A DNA stretch of 21,134 nucleotides from CAYRMV01 sp964425255 (GTDB taxonomy: Bacteria; Bacteroidota; Bacteroidia; Flavobacteriales_D; Crocinitomicaceae). Within the stretch, counting starts at the first letter, position 1. Each line of letters opens with the position of its first letter. Positions 20,962 to 21,134 of this stretch are shown in pieces. The notes beneath the pieces were generated by a model that saw only the letters and a list, made by a program, of their open reading frames with translations, was not told the origin of the DNA and made no database searches. Made by a program: the position numbers and the translations under genes. Location of the stretch: the NCBI GenBank assembly GCA_964425255.1, contig CAYRMV010000050.1:1-21134 (forward strand), read 5' to 3'.

Positions 20962-21134
20962 ATGAAATCATTCTTTCGAAGCAAATGGATTAAATATCCA
21001 ATTTACTTGTTTATCACTGTTTTTTGCCTTATCGGCTTGTTTTTCACAGCAACTTTTGTTGGAATCAAAATGAAATGGACCAACGACAGTGGTTCGGTCG
21101 ACATCAATAACCGTTATTTTCAGGAAATCAAAGA
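20962..21134 (+). CDS. Membrane-anchored protein, N-terminal fragment
   Basis: Only 57 codons are in the window; the gene runs off the right edge. The start is ATG 20962, two bases after the SUI1 stop and preceded by GGAGG (20950-20954), an unusually good ribosome-binding site for this genome. Residues about 13-35 (YPIYLFITVFCLIGLFFTAT) form one hydrophobic membrane segment after a short basic N-terminus. The following NDSGSVDINNRYFQEIK is polar and should lie in the periplasm. It is the last visible member of the packed group with the barrel, GDPD-like and SUI1 genes. I do not recognise the family from this fragment. Confidence 0.75.
   Translation, partial: MKSFFRSKWIKYPIYLFITVFCLIGLFFTATFVGIKMKWTNDSGSVDINNRYFQEIK

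Overview
The window looks like AT-rich chromosomal DNA from a Bacteroidota bacterium, most likely order Flavobacteriales. A Crocinitomicaceae/Fluviicola-type host is my guess from protein style, not proven. The evidence is adjacent gliding-motility genes gldE-gldD behind mutY and ssb, a secreted peptidase with a type IX secretion C-terminal domain, TAnnTTTG-type -7 promoter boxes, mostly absent Shine-Dalgarno sequences, and a 30-residue AURKAIP1/COX24-like (mS38-type) ribosomal protein. No rRNA, tRNA, insertion sequence or CRISPR array was seen. No gene-free stretch exceeds 300 bases; the longest is about 280 bases (13896-14172) and holds repeats.

Layout. 1-2873 (minus): the 5' end of a polyprenol-phosphate glycosyltransferase, recX, rng (RNase G/E), the mS38-like gene and HU. 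2982-6446 (plus): mutY, ssb, gldE, gldD, transcribed divergently from HU out of a compact promoter region. 6452-6901 (minus): a hotdog thioesterase. 7059-9419 (plus): a large secreted M14 metallocarboxypeptidase. 9483-12287 (minus): two apparent operons, STAS protein-rnz and pyrR-pyrB. 12441-16127 (minus): pepD, a small DUF2132 gene and ettA, with a repeat block between pepD and DUF2132. 16275-17957 (minus): a membrane protein, a SpoU-type RNA methyltransferase and a toxin-antitoxin pair. 18160-21134 (plus): an orphan 250-residue protein, a 51-residue Cys-rich protein, and a tightly packed group of small outer-membrane-type protein, GDPD-like lipoprotein, SUI1/YciH factor and the start of a membrane-anchored protein.

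Functional themes are housekeeping: DNA repair and architecture (recX, HU, mutY, ssb), RNA and translation (rng, mS38-like, rnz, ettA, SpoU methyltransferase, SUI1), pyrimidine synthesis (pyrR, pyrB), peptide turnover (pepD, M14 peptidase) and gliding/type IX secretion (gldD, gldE). The accessory part begins near 16.2 kb.

Start codons needed care. Several long open frames begin at TTG codons upstream of better ATG starts; in mutY, the STAS gene and pyrR that TTG lies inside a promoter box. I moved the starts of recX, mutY, the STAS gene, pyrR, the Cys-rich gene and the GDPD gene. rng has only a GTG start.

The least explained items are: two tandem 65-bp units with internal hairpins, flanked by a 12-bp direct repeat (13961-14102); a 14-bp tandem array that supplies the stop codon of the DUF2132 gene (14115-14196); a strong hairpin just upstream of rng; promoter boxes placed so close to three start codons that leaderless mRNAs are predicted; and the orphan 250-residue and Cys-rich genes. 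I did not find a convincing large novel multi-gene system.
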